Of a stretch of DNA of 64,000 nucleotides, positions 26,094 through 34,656 are shown in pieces (the stretch's first letter is position 1; each line of letters begins with the position of its first letter). Below the pieces are notes generated by a model that had not been told where the DNA came from, made no database searches, and saw only the letters and a list, made by a program, of their open reading frames with translations. Made by a program: the position numbers and the translations under genes. The stretch is from Sporosarcina cyprini. GTDB lineage: Bacteria > Bacillota > Bacilli > Bacillales_A > Planococcaceae. Location: positions 165,096 to 229,095 of the forward strand of contig NZ_JAKMHX010000016.1 of NCBI RefSeq assembly GCF_022048975.1, given 5' to 3'.

Positions 26094-28047
26094 ATGGATT
26101 GACCAGTTTATTCGCAGTGGCGACCGTCATTTTGTAATAAACCCAATAAAGACAAGTATAGACTGCGATACAAATCGACACCGGGTAGACAAACTGAATG
26201 TCCATCACCTTTGACAGTGACCCGAGAATGACGCAGCTATGGGCAATCCCGACAAGCAGCGGAAGGAGGAATAACAGCGATGTCTGCCGGGCAATCACTT
26301 GCTTCACTTTCCTTCTGCTCAATCCGATCTTTCGCAGAATCTCGTACCGTCTCCGATCCTCCGCAGCCTCCGTCAATGTTTTAAAATATATGACGCTCCC
26401 CGTTGCGATCAGAAAGACGAGTCCCATAAAGCCAAAGACAAACACAAGAAGGCCGTAAATGGATTGCGCAGTTCGATAGCTGTCCGTGAAACTATAGAAC
26501 CCTCTATGCGCCCCTTGGTAATCCACCTCTCCGCTCTCAATTACCGCCCGCAAAGCTTCTGTGAGCTCGGCCGCCTCCAGCTGTTTATCTACTGTAACGA
26601 CCCGGGTCATCATGACGGCATTCCCCTTTTTCAAACGTTCATACATTCCGTTGTCTACAATTAACACGGACGGCTGCACATCATACGAAAAAAGTGATTC
26701 AATCCGGTTCCCGGTAACTTGGAATGAAAACTCCCCTTCCTCACTCGTCAACACCACTGTCCGTCCCACATTTTCTTCCTCATGCTGAGAGCCAATGAAA
26801 TTCCGGCCGAGCATGACCGTCTCCCCCGCATCCAGCGGGTTCATTTCATTCCTGCCAAGCCGTTTCGCAAGCAAGTTATATGTGGAGACCGGCAGCAGCG
26901 CAAACGTTTCGCCGTAATAAAAATAGCCGCCCGGAATGGTATCCAGCCCCTCTGCAAAGCCAGGAACCATTAAATAATCAAAAGTCTCGTCAAAGAGAAC
27001 AGGATGGTCCTTATTTTCATGCAATACCTTTGTAATTTCATTATTCATTTCAACTGACTGCACATCCATCTGATAACTATAAGGAACATGGTCGCCCAGT
27101 GTTTGCATCGTATTAAAATACATCGTATAGGCAAATCCGAAAGCAACTAACGTCATGCCATTGAGCACGGAAATGACCGTAAGCAAAAAACCATTGCTCT
27201 TCAGGCGGCTTTTCAACTGTGTTAGCGTCAATAAATTCTTCCATCGGTAATAGGCTTTCTTTCTTCTTTGCCATAATTCCACGAAAAAGCTACTGCCCGT
27301 ATGGAACAATAAATACGTTCCTGCGACAAGCACGATAAGGGAGAGTGTCATGTTTCGGCCGAAATGTTCACTCCAGCTTTCCGAGTCATAGGCATGTAAA
27401 AGGCTCCAATAGGCTGCACCGACCAAACCTACAGCCAGCACCGCGAGCAAATAGGACGGTTTCCACTGTTGCTGCATGCGATGTTTTGCTTGAAACAACT
27501 CAATTAAACGAAAGCGGTACACGAGTAAATATCCGTGAAGAGATGCGATCAACATGATGACGCCGAATACGATCGCCGTTTGCACAATTGCCCCAAGGTT
27601 GATTGAAAAATGAACGACGAGAGAGATCCCCATTACCTTTAAAAGAATCATGCTGAAAAAGGTTGAAAATAGTTGCCCCAGCCCAATTCCGATGCCAAGC
27701 GCCAAGAGGCAAAGACACATATTTTCATAAAACAGCATCCGGCCGATTTCTTTCTTCGTTCCGCCTACTAACGAATACAACCCGATTTCTTGTTTCCGAT
27801 TGGTAATGAAAAACGCATTCGAATACCATACGAAAACGATCATGAAAACGGCAAGCAAAACAGAAACGACGGCTAAAAGCGGCCCCATTTTGTCATCACG
27901 CCCGAACGCTTCTGAAATCTGTTCATTGTACTGCAACGAAACAAACGTGAAATAGATGAGGACACTGAATACTAGGGACGCAATGTAGATGGCATATTTC
28001 CCAATATTGTGCTTCAAGTTTTTTAAAACGACATCATATAACGTCAT
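26092..28047 (-). CDS. Bce-type ABC transporter permease (module 2)
   Basis: This is a FtsX-like permease with a large extracellular domain between the fourth and fifth groups of helices, of the same architecture as the module-1 permease. The ATG at 28047 (MTLYDVVLKNLKHNIG) is preferred to the longer frame from 28092, because GGGAGG lies upstream and family members begin this way; that gives 651 residues. It overlaps the ATPase gene by 14 bp. It probably confers resistance to a peptide antibiotic that binds lipid II-cycle intermediates. Confidence 0.92.
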   Translation of the reverse strand: MTLYDVVLKNLKHNIGKYAIYIASLVFSVLIYFTFVSLQYNEQISEAFGRDDKMGPLLAVVSVLLAVFMIVFVWYSNAFFITNRKQEIGLYSLVGGTKKEIGRMLFYENMCLCLLALGIGIGLGQLFSTFFSMILLKVMGISLVVHFSINLGAIVQTAIVFGVIMLIASLHGYLLVYRFRLIELFQAKHRMQQQWKPSYLLAVLAVGLVGAAYWSLLHAYDSESWSEHFGRNMTLSLIVLVAGTYLLFHTGSSFFVELWQRRKKAYYRWKNLLTLTQLKSRLKSNGFLLTVISVLNGMTLVAFGFAYTMYFNTMQTLGDHVPYSYQMDVQSVEMNNEITKVLHENKDHPVLFDETFDYLMVPGFAEGLDTIPGGYFYYGETFALLPVSTYNLLAKRLGRNEMNPLDAGETVMLGRNFIGSQHEEENVGRTVVLTSEEGEFSFQVTGNRIESLFSYDVQPSVLIVDNGMYERLKKGNAVMMTRVVTVDKQLEAAELTEALRAVIESGEVDYQGAHRGFYSFTDSYRTAQSIYGLLVFVFGFMGLVFLIATGSVIYFKTLTEAAEDRRRYEILRKIGLSRRKVKQVIARQTSLLFLLPLLVGIAHSCVILGSLSKVMDIQFVYPVSICIAVYTCLYWVYYKMTVATANKLVNP

Positions 28048-28801
28048 AACGGCCGCCTCCCAGAGATGACAGCGTCGTGACAAGCTGATCAAAAAACCAC
28101 TTCCGGTCCTTGTCTCCCTTCACCAGTTCCGTAAACAGCCTTCCATCTTTCATGAAAATGACACGGTCACAGAAACTCGCGGCAAACGCATCATGCGTCA
28201 CCATGAGAATCGTCGTGCGGTACTCTCGATTCATTAATTGGAAGGCAGTCAGCAAATCCATCGATGCTTTCGAGTCCAAAGCGCCTGTCGGTTCATCCGC
28301 CAGAACCAGTTTGGGGTTATGAATAATCGCTCTGGCCGCCGCTGTCCTCTGCTTTTGCCCGCCAGACGTTTCATACGGATAGCGTTCCAGAATTGGCGCA
28401 ATGCCGAGCTTTTCCGCAATCTCGTTTACCTTCTGATCGGTTGTCACGTAGGATTGATTGGCAAACGCCAGCGGCAGCATGATATTCTCCCGAATCGTTA
28501 AAGAATCGAGCAAATTATAGTCTTGAAAGATGAACCCTAAATTCGATCTACGGAATTCGGATAACGGTTCGTCACGCATCCCAGTAATCTCCGTTCCGTC
28601 AATTCTGATGCTCCCTGAAGTCGGCTGATCGATCGTCGCGAGTATATTTAACAAAGTCGTTTTCCCCGCACCGGATGGCCCCATGATCCCAACAAACTCC
28701 CCTTCATGGACCGTGACATCCACACCTTCCAGCACAGGAACCAAATTCGTTTTCGTTCCAAACACTTTATGTACGCCTTTCGCTTCTACTACAATCTCCA
28801 T
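28034..28801 (-). CDS. Bce-type ABC transporter ATP-binding protein (module 2)
   Basis: This is the ATPase subunit (255 residues). Walker [14 protein letters not shown]-loop [10 protein letters not shown], signature SGGQKQR and Walker [13 protein letters not shown] are intact. It is the first gene of the module-2 ABC pair. Its control region lies between 28802 and 28928 and overlaps the terminator of the nucleotidyltransferase gene, where a regulator-like box is found. Confidence 0.94.
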   Translation of the reverse strand: MEIVVEAKGVHKVFGTKTNLVPVLEGVDVTVHEGEFVGIMGPSGAGKTTLLNILATIDQPTSGSIRIDGTEITGMRDEPLSEFRRSNLGFIFQDYNLLDSLTIRENIMLPLAFANQSYVTTDQKVNEIAEKLGIAPILERYPYETSGGQKQRTAAARAIIHNPKLVLADEPTGALDSKASMDLLTAFQLMNREYRTTILMVTHDAFAASFCDRVIFMKDGRLFTELVKGDKDRKWFFDQLVTTLSSLGGGRYDVI

Positions 28802-28876
28802 CTTAAAAATCCCCCACGTCTATGTTTGATAACATCATAACCCGCAGCGGCAGCGCAAACCATCGAAGGAACGAAC

Positions 28877-28919
28877 AAAAAGCCCTCCGAATCTTACATT
28901 TTTGTTCGGAAGGCTTTTT
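28877..28919 (-). terminator. Terminator of the nucleotidyltransferase gene with a regulator-like box in its loop
   Basis: AAAAAGCCCTCCGAA and TTCGGAAGGCTTTTT form a near-perfect 15-bp stem. The loop and one arm contain TTACATTTTTGTTC (28894-28907), which shares 12 of 14 bases with the box before the module-2 regulator gene. One stretch may therefore both end the upstream gene and act as the ABC operator. Confidence 0.75.
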
Positions 28920-28928
28920 GATAATTGG

Positions 28929-29702
28929 TTACCCGACTGCATGAAGTTCGATCATCCGCTGCAAGAAGTCAAGCGTTTGCGTCTCCTCTTTCAATTGTTC
29001 TTGAATCCATCCATACTCATCCGCTAGCAGGCTGCTGATCAAGCCCGCCGCTTGCCCATGACGGGAGGGGGTCACCCTTTCATGAATGGACATCATTTCT
29101 GCCACCCTCTCTTCCGGCAACGACTGCGAAACCGTCTTCAGCCCGAGTTGTGCCCGCTCCGGCGCGTACCGATGCAGTAATGCCCTCGCCAGATGGTGCA
29201 CTACATTGGACAGCATCCGCACGGACCAGATGTCATTGCCACGTGCCGCCGACTTGCGATACTGGAATAAAAACCAAGCAATGTCCATCACATCATCCCG
29301 GTATTCTTCTAAGGAGAGCGCCAAGCCTTGTGTGGCAATAAATTCTTTCATGACATCATGCGGGTCATGCAACACGGTGAAATGATCATGTCCTGGAAAA
29401 GACTCCCGTGTTACCGTGAATAAATCTATATGTAGGTAGTTATCAAAAACCGCAATCAGCTGAGGAGCGACTATGAAAATATCATCGGTAAAAATTACTT
29501 CCCGGTAAGCACGCAGATGCTCCAATCGCCTCTCAAGGAACCCCGTCTCCTCCTCCTGTTTCACCAAACAATACATATCAATATCAGAATGCTCATCATG
29601 CTCGCCTCTGCCCATCGACCCTTTCAAAAAAATGGCTTCTACATGTGGATCCTTTTTCAAACTCTCACAAATAACCTGAACGGCAATTTCTTGTTGTTTC
29701 AT
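28929..29702 (-). CDS. Nucleotidyltransferase-domain protein
   Basis: This 257-residue protein has an N-terminal minimal nucleotidyltransferase domain. GSMGRGEHDEHSDIDMYCL fits the GS-x(9+)-[SD]-D-x-D pattern, with the two metal-binding aspartates in DID. The rest is helical. It resembles the aminoglycoside-nucleotidyltransferase superfamily and other uncharacterised members. The substrate is unknown, and resistance should not be assumed. It follows the isochorismatase gene by 26 bp and may be cotranscribed with it. Confidence 0.82.
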   Translation of the reverse strand: MKQQEIAVQVICESLKKDPHVEAIFLKGSMGRGEHDEHSDIDMYCLVKQEEETGFLERRLEHLRAYREVIFTDDIFIVAPQLIAVFDNYLHIDLFTVTRESFPGHDHFTVLHDPHDVMKEFIATQGLALSLEEYRDDVMDIAWFLFQYRKSAARGNDIWSVRMLSNVVHHLARALLHRYAPERAQLGLKTVSQSLPEERVAEMMSIHERVTPSRHGQAAGLISSLLADEYGWIQEQLKEETQTLDFLQRMIELHAVG

Positions 29703-29728
29703 TTATTCACAACCTAACTGAATCGTTG

Positions 29729-30250
29729 TCATGGCAGCTCAAGTTCCTCAAAATCCACCACATTGATTACCTCGGACCAATGAAGCACCGTACCAACGAA
29801 ATCCCGAATATTGAGATCCGCCATCTCATACGTCTGTCCGTTGTTCGTCGTACCCGTCGCATCCTCGATGAACGTCACCTGATACCCTCGGTCAAACGCA
29901 GCAATCGACGTAAACAAGCAGCAAAACTCCGTCATGAAGCCGGTGATATAGACATGCTTCACGCCGTATCCATCCAGTATTTCAGCAAGATTCGTCTCAT
30001 AAAATGAACTCGGCGTCCGCTTCTCAATCACCTGCTCGGCATATCCCTTCACCGACTCATGCAACTCCGACCCTCGGGAACCTTCATAGAGAGTGCTCTC
30101 CTCCACCGAATCCAAATGCCTCAGGAAAATAACCGGCTTGCCCTTCTCCTTAAAATGAAGAATCATCTTTTCAATCCTCGCCAATTCCTCTTGAAACTCC
30201 CCGTGCTCCACAATGCCGTTTTGCACATCTATTACCAATAAAGCTTCCAT
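29729..30250 (-). CDS. Isochorismatase-family cysteine hydrolase
   Basis: This 173-residue protein is typical of the isochorismatase/nicotinamidase-like fold. The catalytic triad is visible: Asp in LLVIDVQNG (about residue 8), Lys in IEKRTPSSF, and Cys in TGFMTEFCC. The cis-peptide region around YITGF is also conserved. Substrates of this family are varied (amides, isochorismate), so the reaction cannot be named. It lies upstream of the nucleotidyltransferase gene on the same strand. Confidence 0.88.
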   Translation of the reverse strand: MEALLVIDVQNGIVEHGEFQEELARIEKMILHFKEKGKPVIFLRHLDSVEESTLYEGSRGSELHESVKGYAEQVIEKRTPSSFYETNLAEILDGYGVKHVYITGFMTEFCCLFTSIAAFDRGYQVTFIEDATGTTNNGQTYEMADLNIRDFVGTVLHWSEVINVVDFEELELP

Positions 30251-30362
30251 AACTTAGTCCTCCGTCCATTGTCTTTCTATTCTATTTCGGTTGAGATGAC
30301 AAGAATCCTTCTTCCTTCGGAGGATTTTATTGGACTCATTGGTTTCCTGCTGAAACATTGAG

Positions 30363-30587
30363 TTACCATCGGCATCTGGGTTTACCACCGTCTCTCGGGT
30401 GCTTACCACCGATTCTCACACGCTTACCACCGACTCTCGGCTGCTTACCACCGGCTCTCATACGTTTACCACCGACTCTCGCACGTTTACCACCGACTCT
30501 CCGCTTTACCACCGACTCTCACACATTTACCATCGACTCTCCGCTTTACCACCGACTCTCGAACAATCACCACAAACTCTCCTAACG
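30363..30587. repeat. Tandem array, 21-bp TTACCACCGACTCTC units
   Basis: Eleven units of 21 bp (two of them 19 bp) share the first 15 bases, TTACCACCGACTCTC, with variable last bases. The array occupies the gap between the isochorismatase gene and the MATE gene terminator. Because 21 is a multiple of three, open frames with heptapeptide repeats cross it on both strands. No ribosome binding site or gene-like ends support translation. Confidence 0.9.
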
Positions 30588-30622
30588 CCTAAGCACCAAT
30601 ACCTCCAAAAATCACTCCTAGC

Positions 30623-30654
30623 AAAAAAAGAACCAGCTCTAAAAGCCTGGTTCT
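30623..30654 (-). terminator. Terminator after the MATE gene
   Basis: AGAACCAG and CTGGTTCT form an 8-bp stem with a 10-base loop. On the minus strand it is followed by seven T. It lies just after the stop of the MATE gene. Confidence 0.85.
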
Positions 30655-30662
30655 CCACTAAT

Positions 30663-32039
30663 TTAATCGCGCAGCATAACCTGCAGCGTTTTCTTTTTCC
30701 ACTTCGTCTTGAAATAAGTGTATTGCAAAATGAAGTTGACACAAAAGGCGATCGAATAAGCGGCCCACACACCATTTATTCCGAGAGGCGTATGGTGAGA
30801 CAGGAAATACGCCGCAGGCACCTCAACTGCCCAAATTGTAAGCACCAAAAAGATAGTTGGCCACAGAACAACGCCTGTTGCACGCATCGTAGCGGTAACT
30901 GTTTGCATATGTCCAAAGATGAGATAACTCCAAAACGTGATGAATAAATAATCCTTTGCAATGGACAGCGTCTCGCCATGATCAATAAAGAGTCCTAAAA
31001 TTGGCTCGGCAAACAGATACATCACGCCGATAAAGATACCGCCCAACACGTAATTCAAGCGGACGCCAATCTGGCGGATTTGTTGAATCATTTCTGTCGA
31101 ACTCGCGCCAAGGGCCTGCGCGACAAATACGGACGTGGCGATCGCAATGCTCATCGCCGGCATCTGTGCATACCCGCCGATTTGATTGACAACGCCATAA
31201 GCTGCTGTTGCACTGGAGCCATAGATGTTGACGAAACCAATGATGGCAATTTCCGCGACTGAGATGGCAACCATACTAATGCTCGCCGGAATGGCCAACT
31301 TCAGCAAGGAGGACAGGATATCCTTCTTTAATTTAAAGTATTGCAATACTGTGCGATCTAGCCGTAAGCTATGTTGTTTCTTGTGCAAATAAAGGAGCAA
31401 CAGCACAAGGGTAATGAAATTGGACAACACCGATGCATACGCCGCCCCATTCAATCCGAGCCGAGGCAAACCGAGCCAGCCAAACATGAGGACCGGAAGA
31501 AACGCGATATTGGCAACAACGCTTATCACCAGGAAAATGAACGGCGTCTTGGAATCGCCAACGCCCCGAAGGAATGTCGTGTATACCATGTAAAGGAACA
31601 TGACCGGCAAGGTGAAGAATAAGATGCGTGCATAGGAAACACTTTGTTCAAAAACGTTTTCCGGCGTCTGCATAATGCGCAAAATCGTCTCGATAAAAAA
31701 ACCACCGAAAATCGCAACAACTACAGATAACAGCGTGGTCGCCGCCAAGGTCACACCGACGACTTGCTTCATTTTATCGACATTGCCAGCACCATACGTC
31801 TGACCGACCAAGATCGAACTACCTGATCCAAGGCCGATTGCAAAGGCCATTAGGAAGAAGAAGAACGGGAAAAACGCGGAAATCGCCGCCAAGGCATCGA
31901 CTCCCAGATATCTCCCGACTAAAAACATCCCAAAAATTTGACCAAGGGATTGTAAAATATTCGCCATCATAACTGGCACTAAAAAGCCGATAAACGCTTT
32001 CTTTAAAGCCTTTTCATCGCGTACTAACGTATGATTCAT
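30663..32039 (-). CDS. MATE-family multidrug/Na+ antiporter
   Basis: This is a membrane exporter of 458 residues with twelve predicted helices in two related halves. Typical features are the N-terminal PVMMANILQSLGQIFGMFLVGR and the second-half LAIPASISMVAISVAEIA. It is NorM/DinF-like and would export cationic drugs or metabolites with Na+ or H+. It follows the 32063-32542 gene by 23 bp, so the two form an operon driven by the promoter at 32588-32616. Confidence 0.92.
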   Translation of the reverse strand: MNHTLVRDEKALKKAFIGFLVPVMMANILQSLGQIFGMFLVGRYLGVDALAAISAFFPFFFFLMAFAIGLGSGSSILVGQTYGAGNVDKMKQVVGVTLAATTLLSVVVAIFGGFFIETILRIMQTPENVFEQSVSYARILFFTLPVMFLYMVYTTFLRGVGDSKTPFIFLVISVVANIAFLPVLMFGWLGLPRLGLNGAAYASVLSNFITLVLLLLYLHKKQHSLRLDRTVLQYFKLKKDILSSLLKLAIPASISMVAISVAEIAIIGFVNIYGSSATAAYGVVNQIGGYAQMPAMSIAIATSVFVAQALGASSTEMIQQIRQIGVRLNYVLGGIFIGVMYLFAEPILGLFIDHGETLSIAKDYLFITFWSYLIFGHMQTVTATMRATGVVLWPTIFLVLTIWAVEVPAAYFLSHHTPLGINGVWAAYSIAFCVNFILQYTYFKTKWKKKTLQVMLRD

Positions 32040-32062
32040 AATTAGATCCTCTAGAGTTATAT

Positions 32063-32542
32063 TTAATAACCCATTTCTTTTAAGATGTGTGACAGTGTGC
32101 GTAATCGCTCGCCGATTAATTCACCGTCTTCGTTCAAAGCTTGTTGGAACAATTGAATATCTTCTTTAATTTGTTCATTTTCCGTGCAAACTTCCACCGT
32201 CATGGCATCCCCTTGCAAACCGACACGCTTAATGACGGGATTTTCCGGATCATATAAATCCTCATGACGATAGGCCTCGCGGAAATAAAGCTGCGCCTCG
32301 CATACCAAAATTGCCAAGTCCAAGACCCGATGCAGCGGCATCTCCTCCGATTGGCGAGACCACTTATCCCCAGTATGCCGCCAAATCTTCGCTGAAATGT
32401 CCACCTTTCCCCGGTCATTCCACTGTGCCAAGCCTAGCGATAACCCTTGAGCATCCGTCTTATACGCCGTCCGCCCATCTATATTTGCATAATTCTCCGC
32501 GACAATCACCGGCTTATGTTTCAAATGTGTAGGAATTTTCAT
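32063..32542 (-). CDS. Conserved hypothetical protein (DUF6530-like)
   Basis: This soluble protein has 159 residues from the ATG at 32542. That start is chosen because AGGAGAG lies 5-6 bases upstream, while the longer frame from 32557 begins inside that ribosome site. It has no membrane segment or known catalytic motif. GLSLGLAQWNDRGKVDISAK and PLHRVLDLAILVCEAQLYFREAY are distinctive, and I associate them, with limited confidence, with the DUF6530 family. It is cotranscribed with the MATE exporter, which suggests it is an accessory or shares the inducing signal. Confidence 0.75.
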   Translation of the reverse strand: MKIPTHLKHKPVIVAENYANIDGRTAYKTDAQGLSLGLAQWNDRGKVDISAKIWRHTGDKWSRQSEEMPLHRVLDLAILVCEAQLYFREAYRHEDLYDPENPVIKRVGLQGDAMTVEVCTENEQIKEDIQLFQQALNEDGELIGERLRTLSHILKEMGY

Positions 32543-32555
32543 TTCCACTCTCCTC

Positions 32556-32616
32556 ATTTACTGATTTACTAAATTACTAGTGCAGTAAATATATACTTTC
32601 CGCTAATTTTTGTCAA
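32556..32616 (-). promoter_or_regulatory. Sigma-A promoter and operator of the MATE operon
   Basis: On the minus strand TTGACA (32611-32616) and TATATT (32588-32593) are separated by 17 bp, a strong promoter. Immediately downstream, ATTTACTG and CAGTAAAT form an inverted repeat flanking an internal TTTAGTAAAT. This looks like a repressor operator of MarR or TetR type over the transcription start. No regulator gene lies next to it. Confidence 0.75.
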
Positions 32617-32688
32617 TAAAAAACTGAAGGACACCCTAGTCTCAGAAAGCATCTCCACTCATGATCCTCACGATCAAGTCGTACCCGG

Positions 32689-33077
32689 TTACCACCGACT
32701 TGAGCTCCTTTACCACCTTCTCTCAACCCCTTACCACCGACCTACGCTCCTTTTCCACCGATTCTCAACCTTTTACCACCGACCTGCGCTCCTTTTCCAC
32801 CGTCTCTCCCTCTTACCACCGACCTGCGCTCCTTTTCCACCGTCTCTCAACCTTTTACCACCGACCTACGCTCCTTTACCACCGTCTCTCGACTTCTTAC
32901 CACCGACCTACGCTCCTTTACCACAAGCTCTCCCCCTTACCACCGACCTGCACGCCGTTACCACCGTCTCTCGACCTCTTACCACCGACCTGAGCTCCTT
33001 TACCACCGACTCTCAGCCTCTTACCACCGACCTAAGCTCCTTTACCACCGTCTCTCGACCTTTTACCACCGACTCCC
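32689..33077. repeat. Tandem array with alternating TTACCACCG units
   Basis: About nineteen units of 18-23 bp alternate strictly between type A (TTACCACCGACCTRCGCTCC) and type B (TTACCACCGTCTCTCGACC), giving a higher-order repeat of 42-43 bp. Some units read TTCCACCG. It belongs to the same family as the array at 30363 and fills the gap between the MATE-operon promoter and the NERD gene. No gene is called inside it. Confidence 0.9.
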
Positions 33078-33091
33078 TTTTCCAGCCCACT

Positions 33092-33116
33092 AAAAAAGCG
33101 CACAATCAAGTGCGCT
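33092..33116 (-). terminator. Terminator overlapping the end of the NERD gene
   Basis: AGCGCA and TGCGCT form a 6-bp stem with an 8-base loop, followed on the minus strand by six T. It overlaps the stop codon by two bases. Confidence 0.7.
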
Positions 33117-34098
33117 ATTCCATATCGAATCTCATACTATAGGTCCTATTCCGATAGGAGCCTTTTTTCTCTAGTTCCATGGAGGTTAGTAATCGATGAG
33201 CCGTTTGTTGTCGTTCTACATGGAGGAAGTGGCGGCAGTCTTGATTGCGCATGGCGCCTCCGAATAGGAGGAACCACTCCCGAATGGCTTGTTTGTGGGC
33301 GTACCTGCTTGTCTTCCCACAAGAAAGACATCGCCAGCCTCCCGTATATTTTTTCATGCCGAGGCGATGGCAATTCGGGCACATGACGCCTGTTTGAATA
33401 TGTTCAGAAGGAATGGAAAATGTCGTGCAGATTGGAGGAGGAATGAACTGCCGATGACTTTTTTGGAGGTTTGTTAGCAAATGCTCAAAATCTGCTTCTT
33501 CCAACAAAGGAACTCCTGTCGGAAGCTTGCGAATAAAGGTAGGAACCGCTTGGGGGAATAAAATAGGAATATTCGTGTCAAATACGTCAATATGCTGTCT
33601 TGGATAGGCGAGCACTATAACTCCATATACTGGAATTGAAACACCTCTTCGGCTCAGCCAATCTGTAAACAACGCGCAGTTGTTTTCCAATTGAGTGATT
33701 GGACTATTAAAGCGGCTCACTTGTCCCGATTCTAATGTTCGGATTAGCTGAGGGGGATTTTCAGTGACGAGCAGCTCACCCGACATGTTTTTCACTTCAA
33801 ACACAATGGCGTACCAAGGGGTGATGAACAACGTGTCTAGCTGAAAGGGGGTGCTAGTAAAAAGAGAGAGATCTTGAAATACTCGATATTCCATGGAAAA
33901 AGGATATCGCTCGAAAATCTTATCGAGCTCCTGCTCACCTCCAAAACCCGCTTGGACGGTGGCCTGCTTTGTTTGCAATGCGGGAATACTTTCGTGGTAC
34001 TCCGGCAAACGATTCATCGCCGCCTGCAAGCCTTCCCATAGTAAAGGCTTCATTCTTTGTTTATTAATAAATGTTCTTCCACACCTTTCGATTATCAT
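33115..34098 (-). CDS. NERD-domain protein with C-terminal zinc ribbon
   Basis: This 327-residue protein has a nuclease-related (NERD) domain. The region around residues 55-180 contains QAGFGGEQELDKIF, LDTLFITPWYAIVFEVKNMSG and FNSPITQLENN, with the E-x-K-like acidic/lysine pair of restriction-endonuclease-fold proteins. At about residues 240-262 two CxxC pairs (CPNC and CLSC) form a zinc ribbon. It probably acts on nucleic acid, but the role of NERD proteins is poorly known. It stands between a repeat array and the P-loop kinase gene. Confidence 0.85.
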   Translation of the reverse strand: MIIERCGRTFINKQRMKPLLWEGLQAAMNRLPEYHESIPALQTKQATVQAGFGGEQELDKIFERYPFSMEYRVFQDLSLFTSTPFQLDTLFITPWYAIVFEVKNMSGELLVTENPPQLIRTLESGQVSRFNSPITQLENNCALFTDWLSRRGVSIPVYGVIVLAYPRQHIDVFDTNIPILFPQAVPTFIRKLPTGVPLLEEADFEHLLTNLQKSHRQFIPPPICTTFSIPSEHIQTGVMCPNCHRLGMKKYTGGWRCLSCGKTSRYAHKQAIREWFLLFGGAMRNQDCRHFLHVERQQTAHRLLTSMELEKKGSYRNRTYSMRFDME

Positions 34099-34114
34099 TA
34101 TCTAGAATTCTACT

Positions 34115-34636
34115 TTATTTATAACATTCATTCAAATTTAATAAATCCTTCAATTCCCCATCCAGCCAAGGATCCCCCTTCACCGTAATCACCTTCCGCC
34201 GATGCGGTTTCAAGTATTCCTGTAGCACCGGCCGCTTCCGCTCAAAGTCCTCCGTCCACTTATACATATTGACCAGCATCTGAAAATCCGGCTTATATGC
34301 ACATGCCTCAATTCCTAGCACCTGTTTCACATGTCTGCGGAAGATGCGGTATCTTCTTTTATTCAAAGGCGGATCCAACCAAATAATTGCATCCGCCATA
34401 TCAAACAGCGCGTGATAAGAAGGACGGTAGACCCCTTCCATCACCCATCCTCCTGACCGGTCGATTTCCCGGATTAATTCCATCTGATCTTCCGGCGACC
34501 GCCTCACCCGCTGTCCTTCTTTCTCATGATAAACGACAGAATCCAATTCAACGAAAGGCAGCCCCAACTGAGCGGATAGCTTTTTCGCATATGTTGTTTT
34601 TCCGCTCGCCACAATCCCCATTACGAACAGTTTCAA
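34115..34636 (-). CDS. P-loop kinase, adenylate-kinase-like (topology-modulation/FlaR type)
   Basis: This small P-loop protein of 173 residues has Walker A GIVASGKTT at residues 7-15, followed by FVELDSVVYHE and DRSGGWVMEGVYRPSY and the RRYRIFRRH basic region. The pattern matches adenylate-kinase-related proteins often annotated as DNA topology modulation protein. The phosphate acceptor is unknown. It lies 20 bp after the HAD phosphatase gene on the same strand. Confidence 0.82.
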   Translation of the reverse strand: MKLFVMGIVASGKTTYAKKLSAQLGLPFVELDSVVYHEKEGQRVRRSPEDQMELIREIDRSGGWVMEGVYRPSYHALFDMADAIIWLDPPLNKRRYRIFRRHVKQVLGIEACAYKPDFQMLVNMYKWTEDFERKRPVLQEYLKPHRRKVITVKGDPWLDGELKDLLNLNECYK

Positions 34637-34656
34637 ATTTACCCACCCCTACCAAA

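Noticed and set aside
28929..29702. Named aminoglycoside-resistance nucleotidyltransferase
   Set aside because: Only the general nucleotidyltransferase motif is visible. The superfamily includes many non-resistance members, so no resistance gene name is given.
30358..30947. Plus-strand open frames with heptapeptide repeats across the 30.4-kb array
   Set aside because: They arise because the 21-bp unit is a multiple of three. They lack ribosome sites, and the longer one runs antisense into the MATE gene.
30363..33077. CRISPR arrays
   Set aside because: The repeated cores are only 9-15 bp with variable parts of about 6-12 bp, periods are 19-23 bp and no cas genes are present. CRISPR repeats and spacers are each much longer.
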